Part shown: positions 1 through 12,418 of the stretch, piece by piece
Position numbering within the stretch: the stretch's first letter is position 1
Layout: each line of letters starts with the position of its first letter
Origin: Ligustrum vulgare
Taxonomy: Eukaryota; Streptophyta; Magnoliopsida; Lamiales; Oleaceae
NCBI GenBank assembly: GCA_963555705.1
Contig: OY743189.1
Location: forward strand, 3,551,501-3,615,500
Length of the DNA: 64,000 nt
Direction of reading: 5' to 3'
Program-made: the position numbers and the translations under genes
The notes under the pieces: model-generated
Told to the model about the DNA's origin: nothing
Database searches by the model: none
What the model saw: only the letters and a program-made list of their open reading frames with translations

Positions 1-263
1 CGTTGGTACAACTCCCCCATCAATTATCAAACTACACACTTTATTATTAACAAAGCATCTAGTATGGAATATGTTCTCCCTTTGCTCACCCGACTCCTCC
101 ACCTTAATTTGGGTACTAAGAGCACGCCTAGTAATGAGGGATTGAGCTACAGCATAATCTCCATCGTCACAATCACTAGCTTCTTCTAAGGCAAACATAT
201 CCTTAAACTCATCATCATCCTCAACCTCATCCTCCGATACAACCACCCCATTTCGCACAAGCA

Positions 264-1400
264 TTATTTTTTTGTTCGGGCATTGTGATGCAATGTGTCC
301 GATTCCCATACACCTAAAACACTTGATGTCCCTACTTCTAGAAGGTTGAGAGTTAGAAGCGGGTTACCTTTATTGGCAGATTCCTCTCGAGCCTTCGGTG
401 GTTCTGGTTTTCCCTTTGGAGCAGCTCCTTCATTTTTGTTATTTCCACTCCACGTAGGTTTCCAAGGAGTAGATCCCGAAGAGTATTTTGCTGTCCCTTT
501 CCTTTTCAGTTGCCTTTCCACCTTCATCGCCATGTGCAACATCTCCTCCAGCTCAGCATAATGTTGCAGTTCTATAACATTTGCAATGTCTCGGTTCAAA
601 CCACTCAAAAACCTGGCCATTGTGGCCTCTGGATCCTCCTCAATATTTGCTCGAATCATAGCGATCTCCATCTCCTTATGGTATTCTTCTACACTCTTCG
701 AACCCTGAGACAGAGTTTGGAGTTTCTGGTACAAGTCCCTATAGTAATGGTTGGGCACAAACATTTTTCTCATCAAACCCTTCAACTCGTTCCAAGTCTC
801 AATAGGTCGTTCACGGTTCCTCCTCCTACTTGTCACTGATTGATCCCACCACACAAGTGCATAGTCTGTGAATTCTATAACCGCCAACTTCACCTTTTTC
901 CCCTCTGAGTAGTTATGGCACTCAAAAATCAGTTCTACCTTCTTCTCCCACTCGAGGTACACCTCCGGATCACTTTTACCTTGGAAAGCTGGTATAGACA
1001 TTTTAATGTTTCCTAAGCTTCTATCCATCCCATCATCATCCCTATTTTCACGCCTATTTCCTCTTCCACGCCGACCACCACGACCTCTTCTCCTACCCAA
1101 GCTAGCCACTGATACACTTTCACTATCATCGTCAACACTATCTCCTATCTCAACATCATCATCATCATCATCCCAAACTCCATTCCTAGGATTATTTACA
1201 TACCTTTGCGGCCTCCAGATATTAGGAGCCGTATGCGGTTGCTCTTTTCGTAGTTGGGCAATTGCTGCACTATGCCTGTCCATGGAGTTTTTAATCTCCC
1301 CCAACTTCGCATCCCACCTCTCGAATCGTTTTTCCAGCATTGCAAGGAAGTGGAACTGTTGGTTATCCTCCCCTGTCGATGATGCGTCCTTCTGTGACAT
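264..1400 (-). pseudogene. Gag polyprotein of family B copy 1, frameshifted before the zinc knuckle
   Basis: Structural Gag protein of a Gypsy element, which would form the cytoplasmic particle that packages element RNA. The frame starts at 1400 with MSQKDASSTGED. A short helix around residues 20-50 ([16 protein letters not shown]) is followed by an acidic and RGG-like linker. The retrotransposon gag core spans about residues 135-295 ([39 protein letters not shown]). A CX2CX4HX4C knuckle (CFRCMGIGHIASQC) is encoded at about 275-320 in another frame: copy 2 has one more T near 361 (GCGGGTTTACC versus GCGGGTTACC). The listed frame therefore ends in out-of-frame residues. Inactive as written. 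Confidence 0.85.
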
Positions 1401-1947
1401 GGTTAGTGATCAAAAGAAAAGAAATAATTTTCAAGAAAATATGTCCTCACGTGTTTAGCACTCGTGTTTTCACTCTATTTGGCTTTTTCCCTCTATTGAT
1501 CTCACCACTCTGCCTTTTTCCTCTCCATCCTTTTTCTCAAGTTCTCAAATAACCCACCAAACTAGTCACGGGCTTGGTCCTTGTGGAATTAACCCAAGGT
1601 GCAAGACACAAACAGATGAAAAGAAGATTTGATGGAATATTGGACTCAAGAAAATTGATGTAACTGGAATTGAAAGAATTTGAAAGTAGTGATGGATGAC
1701 GAAAACTACTAAGAATGTGAAAAAATAAAATATATCAAGAAAGGTCTTCTTGAATATGGAATTGTGTTCTTGATCGTGCTCTTCAATAATAATCACATTT
1801 TTTTTAATCTGAATCTCGTACTTTTTTTTTTAAAAAAAACAATCAATAATAACAAAGAACAATGATGGCTCAAGAACAATGAAATCTAATGAAGAAAAAA
1901 AAATGAAACAAAACAAGAGTTATACCAAAACCTGGATTTAGAGCCAA

Positions 1948-1959
1948 GCTCTGATACCA
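1948..1959 (-). other. Primer binding site, initiator-Met tRNA
   Basis: The minus strand reads TGGTATCAGAGC two bases inside the LTR end. This is the usual plant Gypsy primer site complementary to the 3' end of initiator tRNA-Met. It fixes the LTR edge at 1962. Confidence 0.9.
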
Positions 1960-1961
1960 AA

Positions 1962-2827
1962 TGATGTGATTCTTGTTGGGGAATCACGGAATCTCGCGAA
2001 AATTGTATAAACACTTGGAAAGTTCCAAATCCAGATTAATTGACGATAACAATATGACCCGACACTCACGACTCAAGAACCAAGGATGTATCAAATCCAA
2101 GACCCGTTAAGATGCGGAATGAAGAACCATAAAGGGGTGAACGCCACAAAGGTTGTCAAATCCTTTGATAAGTTCAAGGGGTTCAATCAAGAACGAAGAA
2201 GAATAGGGATAAACTCACCTAATTCAATCAATCTCATTAATCATAAAAGTTGTCTCTTTACAATGACAAAGAAACATAATATAACCTAAAAAAACGCGTC
2301 CAAAATTAACCCTAGCCGTAAAACACAAACTAAAACGCGGCGGAATTTACGACCGCAACATATGGGCTTACGGCCGTAATTGACCCTCGGGTCCAAAAAC
2401 TGATTCACCTATTACGACTGTGACATGTGTTATTACGGCCGTAAGTAACATACTGAATAAAATTCCCTAACTCAGTTACGGCCGTGAAAATGATAGTTAC
2501 GGCCGTAAGTCACTTTCTGCCCCAATTGTGCGATATCAATTTTATGACCGTAACTCCAGAACTTACGGTCGTAAATGGCCTTCTGCATTCTTTTCTCCTT
2601 GTTCTTTGATCCAAATGCATTGTAATGGTTTTGGCTCATCTTCCATCTTGTCATGCATTGAAAACGGAGTCTTCGACCATGCACTTGAATATTCATCCAC
2701 CCAAGCTTGCATAAACCCCTGCATTGCTTGCTTGATCTTTTTAGCCCTCAGTCTCGTTATTGGTCCCACTGGTACATGCAACGGATCCTTACTCGTTGTG
2801 TCACTTGTGCCACTCTGGTCCTCATCA
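1962..2827 (-). repeat. 5' LTR of family B copy 1
   Basis: An 866-bp LTR, TG...CA on both strands, colinear with the LTRs at 28048-28908 and 34191-34750/48944-49178. The outer end (CTCATCA, 2821-2827) was set from the full copy, where a target duplication defines the edge. Positions about 2567-2781 correspond to the LTR part that in the full copy also encodes the C-terminus of Pol (GPITRLRAKKIKQ). Confidence 0.85.
2347..2574. promoter_or_regulatory. Phased TTACGGCCGTAA palindrome array (8 sites)
   Basis: Eight copies or one- to two-base variants of the palindrome. The CGGCCG cores start at 2350, 2371, 2415, 2436, 2479, 2500, 2545 and 2566, giving spacings of 21, 44, 21, 43, 21, 45, 21. Variants such as CGACCG and CGGTCG are mostly transitions at CpG. 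Function unknown; the placement inside an LTR makes a transcriptional or RNA role plausible. Confidence 0.8.
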
Positions 2828-3325
2828 GTAGAGATGAAGTCACATGTCAGATATCCAGTGAACTCCTCTTTCCTTCTTACTATATAAACTCAGAATTAGT
2901 GTCTTCCAAAGTTAATGATATTCCAGACACCTATAGTGTGTTGTTTCGTATTTTCTCTACAACTTAGAAACATTACTCAAGTCTATTTTCACTTCCACGC
3001 CTATAATTCTTCTACTTTTAATTGACTTGAGCGTCATAGTGCCAATAGTCGCCTCCCCAAACTGCTGCAGATATGATCACGCGTATCTAATGCATAGTTC
3101 AAGTGTGCTGGAAACGTGGGCGAACGGAGTGGAGGCGAGATCGGTTGGCCATGTGACTTTCCAGATTTCGAGGTCAACACACATTAGTACATTTGTAAGC
3201 TTTAAGTGACAGAAAATTCATCATGGTAAAATTTCATATCACAAAAGCAACTGTTTATGCAAAGATTACATAATACTTTTCCAAGTTAATAAATTTCCAA
3301 AAAAAAAAAAAAAAAATCTAGACAT
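2828..3325. other. Intergenic / fimbrin 3' flank
   Basis: No coding potential was recognised. This is the space between the family B LTR and the fimbrin stop codon and should include the fimbrin 3'UTR. I did not find a convincing AATAAA signal, so the transcript end is not assigned. An A-run (T on the sense strand) lies at 3300-3316. Confidence 0.5.
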
Positions 3326-6300
3326 TTAATCTTTTGATCCTTGGTTTTCAAGGTATGGAGAATTTTGTTCATTGCTAAACTGTGGGGAAGCAGCAATCGA
3401 CAAATTAGAGACATGAGGAGTTGAGTCACATTCTACAGCATTTCGTTGCAGGCTCCAGTACATTATGCTTGCCGTCAAGATAAGGATCATTTTCTGGTTC
3501 ACCTGTTACCAGTAATGAAAAAGAAACCATTTGATATGCAATTTTTGGGGATGATATATAGTTACATAATAAGACGTATACTTACCTCCATTATGTCCTC
3601 TGGCAATAAAAATATAGAGCACCCAAGCTTTCGAGCAACGCTGATTATATATGTTGCATTTAACTTCTTATCCTCATCTGCAACCAATCAAATAAAGCAA
3701 GTGCCAGTGCCAGTGCCAAATCAGTATTTCATATTATGCATGAGAAGATTAAAAAACAAGAATGCACACACCAGTTTCCCCCTTTGTGACAAGGCTCCAG
3801 TTAACCACCCTTGGCTCCACAGCACTCAGAAGTTGTAGGAAGAAAATTCCAGTTGAAAGGCTTCTATCCTAACATTACATACGTACATCACATCAGTATT
3901 ATTTACATACATACATACATACATGATGAAGATGTATATTACCTTATAGCTCTCCATTACAGATGTTCTGCCTGATATTTTAACTTTATCGTTTGCCCAA
4001 TTTAGTATGTCACCATCTGTTATCTCCTTTCCTTGGGAGTGAGATCTCAAGTTTTTCAACAATTGGAGCATAGTAAACCTCATTAACTGCCATAAAAATG
4101 CTGAGAGAGAAGAAATAAATTAATTTACCCATCTCTTTAAACAATATTTCTAAAATTGAACATCGGAGACAAGTTTAAATTATTTTACTTAAAAAGAAGT
4201 ACATTCCCCTTCTTGCACTTCACACAAATTTTAATACCATATATCGAAAACTAAATGTATGGCATTCAATTGGCATGCCGTGAGCCAAGAACAAGACGAG
4301 GAATCCGCGGTGAAGTCGAAACAAGGTAGAATCAATGGGAAGAACACTCGGAATTTAGAGGCCAGCCAGGTTTATCAGGTAATGGCTCCGGATTATCTGA
4401 AAAATTATAGTGCAACCCTTTCACTTTTTCAATACTAGTCTTCATCATTTATATAAAATTTCATGTCCCTTATTAGTTACCCTAGGGAAGCAAAACTTTT
4501 ACCATAGGTCAATATAAGAACTCACTCAAGGGTCAAGTTAACCTAATTAAGTTAACTAATAAAAGTTGTGAAGAAACTTATGGATAACTTACAAGTATCA
4601 TATCAAGTTTTATGCAGATAAATAAATCAAATATGGCATGACATGAAACATAAAATAAAATAAACAACATTGTAAAGCAAAATACACCAGCCTAAAATAT
4701 GAAATACGAATAGCCCCTATGGTTTGGACCACTTGAGCTAAAATCTTAAGTTGGTACGTAGATAGCATCAAATGTATATTAAAAAGGGTGTTATCAAGAC
4801 TCGAACTCAAAAGCTGTGATATCATTTCCATTCGACCTAAAAACTTAAGCCTTTAGATAGAAAACTCAAGCTTTTAGATAAAGTAACATTTATATCATTT
4901 AAATATTATTTTCAACGGTAGTAGGTGAAAATTGATAATTTTGAAGGGTCCAGAAAAAGCTTTATTAGGGAGTGAATAAAAGGGTCAATTACTTTCCAAA
5001 TATAAGCAAAGATGTGATAGTAATACCATATTTCACTAGAACTTTTTGAAGGTACACATAATAGAAATCCAATACTTGACACCCTGGGGATGGGGGTGGG
5101 GTTGAGGTTCCAACATGGTATATTTTGGTGTACCTACTGATTTTTATCACTGACAAATTTGTGAAAAAAAGAAAAAGAAGAACGTGATTAAGAGTAGGAT
5201 AACTCTCACCTAATATGAGCTTCTTGTTTCCCTGGACGATATCATTTCCAGCAACGTTCACAAGGGAAAAGTTCAATTCCTTCCCAATACTTATCACTTG
5301 GTTGCAATTCTCAACTTTCCTGAAAGGCATCTTAATAGGAGGTTTTGTAGCATGTTTCCAATTTACGGAACCTGGGGACGTTCTATCAAGCACTTCTAAA
5401 AGAACCCATCTGCAGACAACAAGAATGAAAGTCAAACGTAATTATAAAGGCCAATATCATTGCAAAGAAATGGCTAACTCACCCTGTCCTGACATCTTCA
5501 AATACATTATTAACATATGTATCAATTCCAAGGCTGTTAATCCATAGCCGGAAGCATCTCTCTTCCCTAGAAGTTTGAGCATCATCTGTCATCATACCAG
5601 CAAAAGAAAACTTTGAGTTGTCCACCGATAGGCCATTCCTGCAACAAAATTAACACAATAATCATTTGTAAATCATAGTATTACGCAACATACACGAGAA
5701 TGAAATAAAATTTTGTCTTCATTATCTATCCATGATGTTCCTGCCTAAAAGATACACCTCTCTCTATATCTCCAATACACGCTCTTAATAATACATAGGT
5801 ATTATACAAGTATACACAGCCAAAAAAGCAACCCCAAAAGTTTTTCGTCTTCCATTGTGTACCCCCCAACTAATTATATTTTTGTTCTCTGCGTACAAGG
5901 TAACTATGGTTATTTACTCGTTAAGAATATAAAAAGGATGATTTGTAGTGCTAGTAGAATAGATAGAATTAGATGAATTTGGATGGGGCATTCAGTAGAA
6001 ACTAAGTTCCCACCTGGCAGTGGGAACCGAATTAATATGATATTGCAATTTAGAGTCTAACCTGTGTTGAAATATTTGAGCGACAAACGCAAGATTTAAG
6101 TTGGGTGAGCCCTCAACAATGTCCTTTGAAGTAACATATCTTCTGCAATCCAGTTTCTCTGCTTGCTCAAGAATCAAATTCGCTCTTTCAGTAGGATCTT
6201 TTGCATCTAAAGTCATAGTCGTACCGTGTTCTGGAGCAAGAGCATTGAGCAAATGAGCATAAGCTTCCCCATCCTGCAGGTTAAATAAGCTTGTAACATC

Positions 6301-9300
6301 AGATTAGGAAAAAAAAGAAAAAACCTACAATTTCAATATTCTTAATAAGTAGTTGAGCACATCAATAAATGACATACCTTCAATGAAAATGAGAAGGGAT
6401 AATGAGAGTGGGTGTGGGTGTGAATGTATAAGGAAAATATCAAACCAGAATATGGACTACATCTATATCTATAACAACAAAATATGTCATCAAATAATAT
6501 GCATATATAATTCAACAGAAAGTGTAAATTTGTTTGTCGATGGAACATAAGTTTATAGTCAGATTACATTACAATACCTTTGATTGTAATTTCATATTTC
6601 CTAATAAATTTGCTTCTTATTGGCTGAAAACAAAACAAAATATGAAGTTACTTTTTTCTGATGGCAGTTGGCTTCTACATTATTGATGGCTTTTAATACT
6701 GTGAGTTTCAGTCTGCAATTTTTCATTCATAGTATTCTAATATCTCATATGCAGGATGGAAATATTGACTTTTTCTTTTGTGTTGAACAGTTATTTGTCC
6801 ATTGAAAGTTTGGTTAAATTTGTCACTCGCTTGAGATGACTTCAATAATAATTGCAAAATCCCTGACATGCGTGGATGGAATCCCTGTTTTACCTCAATC
6901 GGAAACATAAGCTAATATCACCGGACAACTTCATCCAAAAAATAATTCTTTAAGCAGAAAACTATTAACTATTCAAAAAAGAGTTTTTTATACCTACTTT
7001 CTTTACTTGCATCTTCTGAAGTGCTAGTCAAATTTGGATTGGTTTGTGAATAAATTACTCAAATATAATCCTTGTTCAACTAGGACTTCATCATTATCTT
7101 TCATAATAATTCAACTAATCTAAATAGTAAGTTCGAGATATATAGGAATAGGAGTCTGTAAATATGATGTAATCTCTTGATCTAGTGTAGTTGATCACTA
7201 CTTCACATCTTCTAAGAAACAGAACTATGATTTTTCAAGAGATTCTACAAGGCCAGGAGAAGGTTCTAAGGATCTTTTCCTTGCCTAGGAGGTCCCTCTA
7301 ATGAGTTTTTTACTTATTTTCTCTTCATTTCTTCCAATTTCATTTCTCTATTTAATTAATATAGTTTAATTTTCATGCAAGACCATTAATATATTGAAAT
7401 TCATTAAAAATATACCGATAATATCAGTTTCAGAGAGAGTTGAGGATAATATTAGTCAATTTTCTTAGCAATCCAATTTTTTTACTAGATCAATAGAAAG
7501 ACCCTAGCATTAGTAATATTTTTAATCATTGTCTGGGTATGGCTAATAATTAGTAAATTAGCTAACAAACTGTCAATAAAACAAGATGCGTGGAAGAGAA
7601 AGAGAATAAAAAATTACTTATTCAGGAGAAGGGGAGAGAGGTCTAGGGGATGATTGAGGAAGAGAACGAACTGATTCCATCCCATTATTCAACTCAAAAG
7701 GTACCACAAACAGAATACATTTTAGCTTCTAACTAATTCATTTTGGCAGGTCCATGATAGGCCTCCTATCCGAATGACCTATTCTAGTTCTAGATGGAAG
7801 ACGGGCTCCCAAAATGTTGCTGATTAGGATGCTTAGCTGGTTGAATTAGTTATCCAAACAAGAGTTCATTATAGTAAGGAGGGGTATTTAGCAATGTTTA
7901 GAAAATCGAACCGAACCGACAAGTTTGATCGGTTGAACCAGCTGGTTTTCAGTTTTTTTTTTTTTTTTTTTTTGCTTTTTTTTTAAGCTATTTTTGTGTA
8001 TAATTTTATTTTCTAAATGACTAAACATTAGTTTATTTGTAAAATAACTTTTTTAAAAAATATTTTTGTGATTTTTGGAATTTTTTGATGTTTTAATTGA
8101 AATCGATTGGACCTTTTGACTTTTAATTCGTTGTCTTTTTCGGTTCGAATCCATTTCCGATTTTCTAGATAATGGTATTTAGGGATGTGTAAGGGGATAT
8201 AGAAAATCATCAGAATTAGTTTGTAAAGAGCTTCAGGTCATTGGGAGGGCACCAGGTCTCTCAAAATACCTTGCACTAATCTTGCATCTTATTTCAGTAA
8301 ATAATACAAGTTCCTTATTATGTTGTTTTGTTATTTCCTTTTTTTTTTCCTTATTTCCTTTCAGATTTCCATAATCATATCAATTAGTATCAGAGTGGTC
8401 GATTAATTTCAGTAGTGCAAGTTGAACTGGGATCCTTGAAGGAGCAAATTCAGAAAATACCCAGTACAAAATAGTGGATAGCGACCTTGGTGAATCGGTT
8501 TGATCAGATGCTATGATTGCAAGAGGAAAACAAGAAAGAGTCTGTTGTAACCCTGGCATATTCAAGGCAATGGGTATAGATAAAGGTGGTGATTCATCCG
8601 ATGCAACATTGGGCGAGATTTTCTCTTAGCTCGTCGATGGGATAAATGACCTAGGAGGATTGAACTCTCCTCCTTTGATGGTGAAACTCGGATGGTTGGA
8701 TTTTAAAGGCTGAGAGGTATTTTACCTACATCGAATGACCAACGCAGAGCGCTGATATGGTTTGGATGGGAGAACCAACATCGAATTTTTTTTGAGCTGG
8801 GAAGAGCTTTGCTCCCAACTCCTCCTTCGCTTCCGTCCAATTGCTCAAGGCACTATGTATGAGCAATTTTTGGCACTCTGACAGGAAGGATCCATTAGGA
8901 TTTACCGGAAGAAGTTCGAACGGCTCGCCTCCGCCCTAGAGGATCTTTCCGATCAAGTGCCTCTCTACTCTCATAAATGGGCTTAGGAATGATATTAGGG
9001 CTGGAAAGTGCCATGGGCCTAGCAGTTGAAATTGAGGCAAAACATCAGGAACTCAAGCCCATCATATCCCTAATTGGATCTGGATATAACTGAGTTGCTG
9101 GGTACTCAAGTGGACATTCTACCACGCGTAATCAAACGTCAATCAACTCTGTGCCGCCTAAATCGACAACCCTTCCACGTCTTAACAACACCGGAGGCAT
9201 TGGTGGTGGGTTCCGAAGATTAACTAAAGCCGAACTGCAGCGGAAAAGGGAGAGGAGTTTATGCTACAAATGTGATGAGAAATCCCTCAATTCAGAACCC

Positions 9301-12300
9301 AAACAACCAGTAAATCAAAGAATAAATTAACCCAATGCCTTACCTAGATTGCCAACCCGCTTAATAAGATTATGGCCGGAGAAATCCTAACTCCAAACCT
9401 CGGTCTCGCACTAAAAACCCGCCCAATCCTTCATCCACCACCCACCTCGTCACCGCCATGTGATGGCGTCATCACAATCGGCGTAACGTTGGTCTCTGTA
9501 GATTTAATTATTCTTTATTTTTCAATCTCTTTAGTTTTAAAAATGTATTATATTCAGCCCATGATTTTACAATATTTATTGGTCAACCCTAATGTTTTGA
9601 AATCTTATGAGTTATCCCTTTTATTTTTAAAAATTTTATTTCAGTCTCAAATCATTTTGAATTCAACTATGTTAGATTATAAATTTAACCTGTAAACAAT
9701 TTTTTTTTGGTTATGAACCATGAAATTACAAAATGCTAACTTAAACATTATTTTCCTATTACTTAGACGAGGCGTTCGGACATTTAGAGGATTTAGAGGA
9801 TTAACGTTATTCCCAATATGCATGAACTTGTTAATTTTGAGATAGACGGTATTCCTGCCATCCAGCATAAAGGTAGCCCACAAGCTTGCATTGCCCACTA
9901 ATTCTTCTATGCACTCAGTGTTCCACGTATCCGAACTATGCCATGTGCATGGATTGGCAAATTCGTCTTCAACCCTTCCCCTGCAATTGACTCCAAAATT
10001 GGAACTAATAGAACAACTAGTTGAGCTATTAGGAGTACTCAAACAAATTTTCCACAGGGTCCGGGTGAGATTGAAGTGCTTATCGAATGGAAAGATATAC
10101 CTTTTTTCGAAACTACTTGGGAGTAGTTCAACACCATCCTGCTTGGGCGGGAGGAATCGATAGGCCTCCTATCCGAATGACCTATTCCAGGCAGGCAAAA
10201 GAAGGGCTCCCAAAATGTTGTTGACTAGGATGATTAGTTGGTTGAGTTAGTTATAGAAACAAGAGTCTGTTACAATAAGGAGGGGTATTTAGAGATGTGT
10301 TAGGACGTAGAGAAAATCATCAAAATTATTTTATAAAGAGATTCAACTCAGTGGGAGGGCACTAGATCTCTCGAATTACCTAGTACTATCTTCCATCTTA
10401 TTTCAATAAACAATACAAATTCCTTATTTTGTTGTTTTGTTATTTCCTTTCAGATTTCCATAATCATTTCAATCGACACCTTATTGTCCAAAAAACCAAA
10501 AAGAAAACGAAAAACACTTAGCAGGTGTCACCATATTGAATTAGAAGACCATAAAAAGGGCAAGTTTGACCATTTATGTCTATGTCAAGTTTATATAACT
10601 ATAGTAAGGCTCTATATGTTAAAAGTTTTTTGTTAAAAAAATATGTTTTTTTTTTTTTTTTCCAAGATAAGATATGTGATTGAAAAGTGGAGAGAGAATA
10701 TGTATGATTGAAAAGTTATTTAGGGAATTGTATGGTAAAAAAATGTTTTTAAACAAGTTCGACAAGTAGAGGCTAAATTGTTTCTCATAGATTCATTTCA
10801 CACACAAATACAAAGAAATAAAAATATATTCAACTGCAAATTTTTTTCTACCAAAATCATGAAATTTCTAACTGAAATTTTGGACCACTATTTGACTATA
10901 ATCTGTAAATTTCTTGGTCATGAGAAAAAAACTAGTAGCCCATATTAGATTGTTAGAACTCTTATTACCTTGAGATCAGATGAAAAATTTGTAACCTGCT
11001 TCTTATATCCTGCCTTCTTCAAATGAAAATTCATCCATTTCAGAAGAACCTTCTCTGGACTTAAGCTCATGAGCTCTTCCACTTCCTGCAATTTGTAGCA
11101 CCATTCTTCTATATTTTAGGGTTCAGTGAATTTGGTTAACAAGTTTTGGTTGAGTTTCTGACCTTGCTATCCTCAACCAGTTCAACAAGTTGAGGAGTCT
11201 TTCTCAAATTCAGATCAGCTAACAATTGTATCTGGTATTTCCACATTATCAAACGTTAAGAAGATTAAAACTTGATATCCTCTCGGTATATAGCAAAGCT
11301 AATCAATTGAAGCATTATACCTTGATTATTTGAGAAATCAACCCGAGGACCAGATGGGGCTATACAATAATCGAAAACACTAGCATCAGAAATGCAAGAT
11401 AATAATAATATTTTGAACAGCACTCAGTTACTTACTCTTGCTTCAACTAGGTCTTGAGTGCCAATGTTCACCACAGTGCATCCAATTGCCTTTGCAGAAT
11501 TGAGGCACAGTGTGTGGTTCTCATTCCTCTCCCACGGATTCAATACCTGCTTGGTATTGATAGCTCGCTCATCTATAGTACCAGGGACAGCCACATTAAT
11601 GAGTTTGCTGCGAGAAATGACTAAATAGATCAAACACCACATGATGGAGTTAAAATGCATAGCCATATAATATCAAAAAAAAAAAAAAAAACTTGACAGT
11701 ACCATAAAAGAACTCCATCCTTTGCAAGGTCAAAGAGAACATTGGTTGCTGGATCTAAGGGTAGATACTTTTTTAAAAATGGATCTTCACCAAGAAAGCT
11801 ATTGATGTGAGCAACATATGAAGATTTCTCAGGTTCACTAATGGTGTGACGAAGCGTGGTTGTGGTGGCTTTGAGGAACGAAGAAGAAGTTTTCGAATCG
11901 CCCATTTTTGCGGTGGCTCGTGCTTGAAGGTTCAAATATGCCTGTACGTACAACACGAAAAACTTCCATTGCTTTCAAATTTTATCCAAAAAAAGAAAAA
12001 TTGAATTAAATTCACTCAACAACTCACTCACTCACTCACCCAAAGGAAGGATTCAAAATCAATTTCCTGGTTGACATCAGAAGACGACTCACTAAAAATA
12101 TCCTTAATCTCATCTTGTGTTAGCATGTCGCTGACTGCCTTGAGTTTCACCATAACTGCTGGCAAATCTCCCAATCTGACCTTCCCAGATTTATCATTAT
12201 CACCCACAGATAGAAACTATACCAGTATGTAAAGTCAATTAATTTATAAACAATATTAATCAACAAAAGGTCAAATATTGTTCACTAAAAATAAATAAAT

Positions 12301-12394
12301 TACGTACTTTGGATTTGAGGCTGCGAAGCTCGACCTGAGTGAATTGGCTTTGAAGCCATTGATCAGAAACAAGAACACCCACAAAACTGGACAT
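3326..12394 (-). CDS. Fimbrin (plastin), actin-filament cross-linking protein, 14 coding exons
   Basis: Complete minus-strand gene, 663 aa, frame preserved through every GT-AG junction. Coding exons in order: 12308-12394, 12040-12216, 11703-11941, 11436-11607, 11321-11359, 11163-11231, 10969-11085, 6062-6273, 5483-5638, 5210-5409, 3943-4100, 3772-3868, 3586-3677, 3326-3502. Fimbrins bundle F-actin in the cytoplasm using two actin-binding domains, each made of two calponin-homology (CH) domains. Here the EF-hand-like N-terminus spans about residues 1-75 ([20 protein letters not shown], then [10 protein letters not shown]). The four CH domains fall at about 120-240, 268-370, 393-500 and 515-620. 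Typical stretches are [36 protein letters not shown] and ILNWANDKV. The length fits plant fimbrins (about 650-690 aa). No lesion was seen. Which paralogue it is cannot be decided here. Confidence 0.96.
4690..4870 (-). repeat. SINE-like tRNA-related fragment in fimbrin intron 10
   Basis: On the minus strand, GAGTTCGAGTCTTG resembles a polymerase III B box. It is preceded by an A-box-like GGTCGAATGG and followed by an AT-rich tail. It sits inside the 1.1-kb intron between 4101 and 5209. No clear flanking duplication was seen, so this is only a suggestion. Confidence 0.3.
7752..10471 (+). mobile_element. Decayed Ty3/Gypsy element inside fimbrin intron 7
   Basis: The left LTR (7752-8382, enlarged by a later insertion) and right LTR (10158-10471) both begin TGATAGGCCTCC or CGATAGGCCTCC and end ATAATCATWTCA. 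Just inside the left LTR, 8384-8398 reads TTAGTATCAGAGTGG, a mutated initiator-Met primer site, giving plus orientation. A heavily mutated gag lies at about 8640-9060: broken frames give [16 protein letters not shown] and [14 protein letters not shown], as in Gypsy gag cores. The pol region is mostly deleted. The element opposes fimbrin transcription. Confidence 0.75.
7900..8172. mobile_element. Small insertion within the intronic LTR, MITE- or retro-like
   Basis: The left LTR of the intron element is interrupted relative to its right LTR. The insert starts TTAGAAAATCG and ends CGATTTTCTAGA, a roughly 10-bp inverted repeat. It contains a 20-base T run and the motif AACCGAACC near both ends (reverse complement at the right). 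The flanks GGTATTTAGCAATGT and GGTATTTAGGGATGT look like a 12-15 bp target duplication. Inverted ends suggest a MITE, the long duplication suggests a retroposon; undecided. Confidence 0.45.
10560..10800. repeat. Dispersed AT-rich repeat (second copy near 59400-59600)
   Basis: Shares TGTTTTT, a phrase close to GATTGAAAAGTGG, then ATGTATGATTGAAAAGT and a terminal AGAGGCTAA with the segment at 59440-59590. A weaker relative lies at 14150-14260. It is non-coding and likely a short non-autonomous transposon family; termini were not resolved. Confidence 0.4.
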
Positions 12395-12418
12395 TTTCTC
12401 ATGTATTTGCTAATAATA

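Larger units (their letters stand above)
1..2827 (-). mobile_element. Family B Ty3/Gypsy element, copy 1 (5' part only, runs off the window)
   Basis: Minus-strand LTR retrotransposon. In the element's own direction it has a 5' LTR (2827-1962), an initiator-Met primer site, a gag reading frame and the start of protease, which reaches the window edge. The first 100 bases encode on the minus strand the protease active-site stretch LIIDGGSCTN. It closely matches the fuller copy at 28048-49178. The bases right of the LTR (GTAGA, 2828-2832) are the candidate target duplication; the other side lies outside the window. The insertion lies about 0.5 kb past the fimbrin stop codon. Confidence 0.88.
6274..10968 (-). 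other. Fimbrin intron 7, enlarged to 4.7 kb by repeats
   Basis: Starts GTAATA at the end of exon 7 and ends CAG before exon 8 (sense strand). Most other introns of the gene are under 0.5 kb. The enlargement is explained at least partly by a decayed Gypsy element (7752-10471) and an AT-rich dispersed repeat (about 10560-10800). The 6274-7751 part is AT-rich with no recognised content. Confidence 0.85.

Noticed and set aside
1006..1458. Plus-strand frame opposite gag (also 33196-33609 and 47132-47530 minus)
   Set aside because: Antisense shadows of gag coding regions, with Ser/Leu/Pro-rich composition produced by the complementary strand.
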